NCBI GenBank assembly: GCA_964590725.1
Contig: CAZPWF010000023.1
Coordinates: 1-12,185 of the forward strand
Origin: CAZPWF01 sp964590725
GTDB taxonomy: Bacteria > Patescibacteriota > Saccharimonadia > Saccharimonadales > JACQNP01
Direction: 5' to 3'
DNA length: 12,185 nucleotides
Each line of letters begins with the position of its first letter. The first letter of the stretch is position 1. Shown here piece by piece: positions 10,532-12,185 of this stretch. The position numbers and the translations under genes are program-made. The notes beneath the pieces were generated by a model that was given only the letters and a program-made list of their open reading frames with translations, searched no databases and was not told the DNA's origin.

Positions 10532-11608
10532 ATGTCAAAAACAAGTAACGTAACTATGGATGATCTGCTCGCAGAGCACGACATCAAACAGCTCAAAGCC
10601 GGCGACACTGTCGAGGGAGTTGTTAACAATGTAAAGAAGCACGAGGTCTGGATTGATCTTGGCGCAAATGGTCTAGGCGTGGTTATGCGTCGTGAGGTTG
10701 GTCACGGGCAACAGCTAGAAGTTGGACAAGAAGTTGTCACAAGTATTGTCGAACCAGAAATGGATGAAGGCTATGCTCTATTAAGTATGCGCCGTGCAGC
10801 TAAGGATAGGGGTTGGGATGAGTTGCAGCGCGTCTTTGATTCCCAAGAAATCATCAGTATTAGCCCGTATGATGCTAACAGAGGTGGTTTGCTAGTCGAG
10901 CTTGAAGGTATTAGAGGCTTTTTGCCTGTTTCTCAACTTTCTGCCGGCAATTATCCGCGTGTTTCAGGTGCTGATAAGGACGAAATCCTACAGAAACTGA
11001 ACCAGTTAATTAACAAAGATCTTCGTGTTCGCGTTCTTGATATTAGTCGCAAAGACAACAAACTGATATTTTCAGAAAAAGAAGCAATCAAAGATGATAT
11101 GCAGGAGCGTTTTGCTAAACTCGCAGTTGGCGACGAAGTAAACGGAGTTGTTACAGGAGTTATTGATTTCGGCGCATTCGTAAATGTTGACGGTATTGAA
11201 GGTTTGATTCACATCTCAGAAATTTCATGGGAGCGTGTAGAAGACCCTCGTAAATACATTAAGACTGGCGAAAAAATCAAAGCCAAAATTATCGCGATCG
11301 ACAAAGACCGTTTATCGCTTAGCTTGAAGCAAATGAGTGAAGATCCGTGGCTTAAAGAAGTTCAGGCCTTTAAAAAGGGCGATACAGTCGAAGGAAAAGT
11401 GACTAGGATTACGCCGTTTGGTGCTTTTGTACAGCTTAGTTCATCAGTTGAAGCGCTAGTACATGTTTCAGAAATGAGTAACGACGAAGGTGTTGACCCA
11501 GAAAAGATTTTCCAGTTGAACGAAGACAAGAAGTTCAAGGTGATTGATATTGACCTAGAAGGTCGTAAAATTGCGTTGAGTCTAAAGGATGCAAAGAAGT
11601 CAAAATAA
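10532..11608 (+). CDS. rpsA: 30S ribosomal protein S1
   Basis: A 358-residue S1 protein with four S1 (OB-fold) RNA-binding domains, shorter than the six-domain E. coli form. Domain 1 is about residues 20-88 (GDTVEGVVNNVKKHEVWIDL). Domain 2 is about 105-178 and more divergent (LLVELEGIRGFLPVSQL). Domain 3 is about 195-266 (GVIDFGAFVNVDGIEGLIHI, then ISW). Domain 4 is about 282-352 (ITPFGAFVQL ... LVHVSEM). S1 recruits mRNA to the 30S subunit. Start ATG 10532 lies 11 bases after AAGGAGG, and a start-stop pair ATGTAA (10523-10528) sits between them. That could tune initiation; S1 is known to autoregulate in E. coli. infB follows 50 bases downstream on the same strand. Confidence 0.95.
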   Translation: MSKTSNVTMDDLLAEHDIKQLKAGDTVEGVVNNVKKHEVWIDLGANGLGVVMRREVGHGQQLEVGQEVVTSIVEPEMDEGYALLSMRRAAKDRGWDELQRVFDSQEIISISPYDANRGGLLVELEGIRGFLPVSQLSAGNYPRVSGADKDEILQKLNQLINKDLRVRVLDISRKDNKLIFSEKEAIKDDMQERFAKLAVGDEVNGVVTGVIDFGAFVNVDGIEGLIHISEISWERVEDPRKYIKTGEKIKAKIIAIDKDRLSLSLKQMSEDPWLKEVQAFKKGDTVEGKVTRITPFGAFVQLSSSVEALVHVSEMSNDEGVDPEKIFQLNEDKKFKVIDIDLEGRKIALSLKDAKKSK

Positions 11609-11658
11609 GGCCTATTAAATGTAACGCGCATCGGTAGAAGTCAGAAAGGAGCCCAAAA

Positions 11659-12185
11659 ATGTCCACAAAAATTGAAATCGAAGACATGATAACTGTCGGC
11701 TCGCTGGCTGAAAAGCTGATGATTCCCGTTACAGCACTTATCACCGTACTTATGAAGAACGGTGTTATGGCTACTGTTAACGAACGAATCGACTTTGACA
11801 CGGCGACAATTATTGTTGGCGAGCTTGAAGATCTTGATGTAGAACTTGTAAAGAAAGAGATCGTAGCTGCCCCCGCCCGTGAGAAGAAGGTAGCTAGTGA
11901 CAAGGCGACATCTCGGCCACCGGTTGTGGCGGTAATGGGACACGTTGATCATGGCAAAACAAGCTTGCTAGACGCAATTCGCGAAGCAGATGTGGCAAAG
12001 GGCGAAGCTGGCGGAATCACGCAGCATATTTCGGCCTATCAGATCAGTCACAATGATCGATTGATTACTTTCTTAGATACTCCGGGTCACGAAGCCTTTG
12101 CTGCTTTGCGCGAACATGGTGCGCAGTTAACTGACCTAGTTATTATTGTCGTTGCAGCTGACGATGGCATCAAGCCACAAACAGT
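11659..12185 (+). CDS. infB: Translation initiation factor IF-2, N-terminal part (cut by window end)
   Basis: The first 175 codons are present and the gene runs off the window with no stop. Residues about 11-60 form the small IF2_N-type domain (TVGSLAEKLMIPVTALITVL). After a short basic linker the GTPase domain begins, with the P-loop GHVDHGKTSLL, the switch I region GGITQHI and the DTPGHEAF motif. IF-2 places initiator tRNA on the 30S subunit and promotes subunit joining, using GTP. The region before the GTPase domain is only about 95 residues, far shorter than in E. coli, which fits a reduced genome. The ATG lies 7 bases after AAAGGAG (11644-11651 region). No terminator is seen between rpsA and infB, so co-transcription is likely. 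Confidence 0.96.
   Translation, partial: MSTKIEIEDMITVGSLAEKLMIPVTALITVLMKNGVMATVNERIDFDTATIIVGELEDLDVELVKKEIVAAPAREKKVASDKATSRPPVVAVMGHVDHGKTSLLDAIREADVAKGEAGGITQHISAYQISHNDRLITFLDTPGHEAFAALREHGAQLTDLVIIVVAADDGIKPQT

Noticed and set aside
1..12185. CRISPR array, transposase or insertion sequence
   Set aside because: No regularly spaced repeats, no transposase motif and no paired terminal repeats with target duplication were found.

Overview
The window looks like a piece of a Candidate Phyla Radiation genome, most likely Candidatus Saccharibacteria (TM7) or a close relative. Grounds for this: small, tightly packed genes with many unrecognised proteins, a 23S rRNA gene interrupted by a self-splicing intron with a LAGLIDADG ORF, a KGG-repeat stress-type protein, a four-domain ribosomal protein S1 directly before infB, and standard stop codons. 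The placement is inferred from gene content; no 16S rRNA is present to test it.

Layout. (1) 1-1495: the 3' end of a 23S rRNA gene, split by a group I intron (55-820) that carries an I-CreI-like homing endonuclease, then a structured spacer, a 5S rRNA gene, a terminator, a fragment resembling the 3' end of a second 5S, and a second terminator. The intron sits in the sarcin-ricin loop. (2) 1500-3620: an accessory segment with a small unknown gene, a large imperfect palindrome, and two divergent HNH nuclease genes. One (minus strand) has a winged-helix-like tail and an attenuator-like leader. The other (plus strand) is an HNH-WYL fusion read from an apparently leaderless mRNA. (3) 3698-7716: minus-strand genes, mostly unrecognised. 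They include a three-gene operon with a long leader that crosses a degenerate tRNA-Asn-like sequence, a cysteine-containing small protein and a membrane-anchored CAP-domain protein. (4) 7793-9419: a DUF1801 gene paired with a small two-helix membrane protein, the plus-strand KGG gene with a strong promoter and terminator, and an HExxH zinc peptidase-like gene. (5) 9515-12185: a ROK-family sugar kinase on the minus strand, then the core translation genes rpsA and infB (cut by the window end).

Two expression styles coexist. Eight genes have a clear Shine-Dalgarno sequence. At least five start-of-transcript genes (2791, 6612, 7226, 8520, 10330) instead have a TATAAT-like -10 box ending only 6-7 bases before the ATG and no ribosome-binding site, which is the signature of leaderless mRNAs.

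The most promising unusual items are the sarcin-ricin-loop intron, the attenuator-like leader of the HNH gene, the HNH-WYL fusion, the 16-bp inverted repeat joining the ROK stop codon to the peptidase start codon, and the tRNA-Asn-like remnant. Folding statements come from reading complementarity by eye; no folding program or database search was run.
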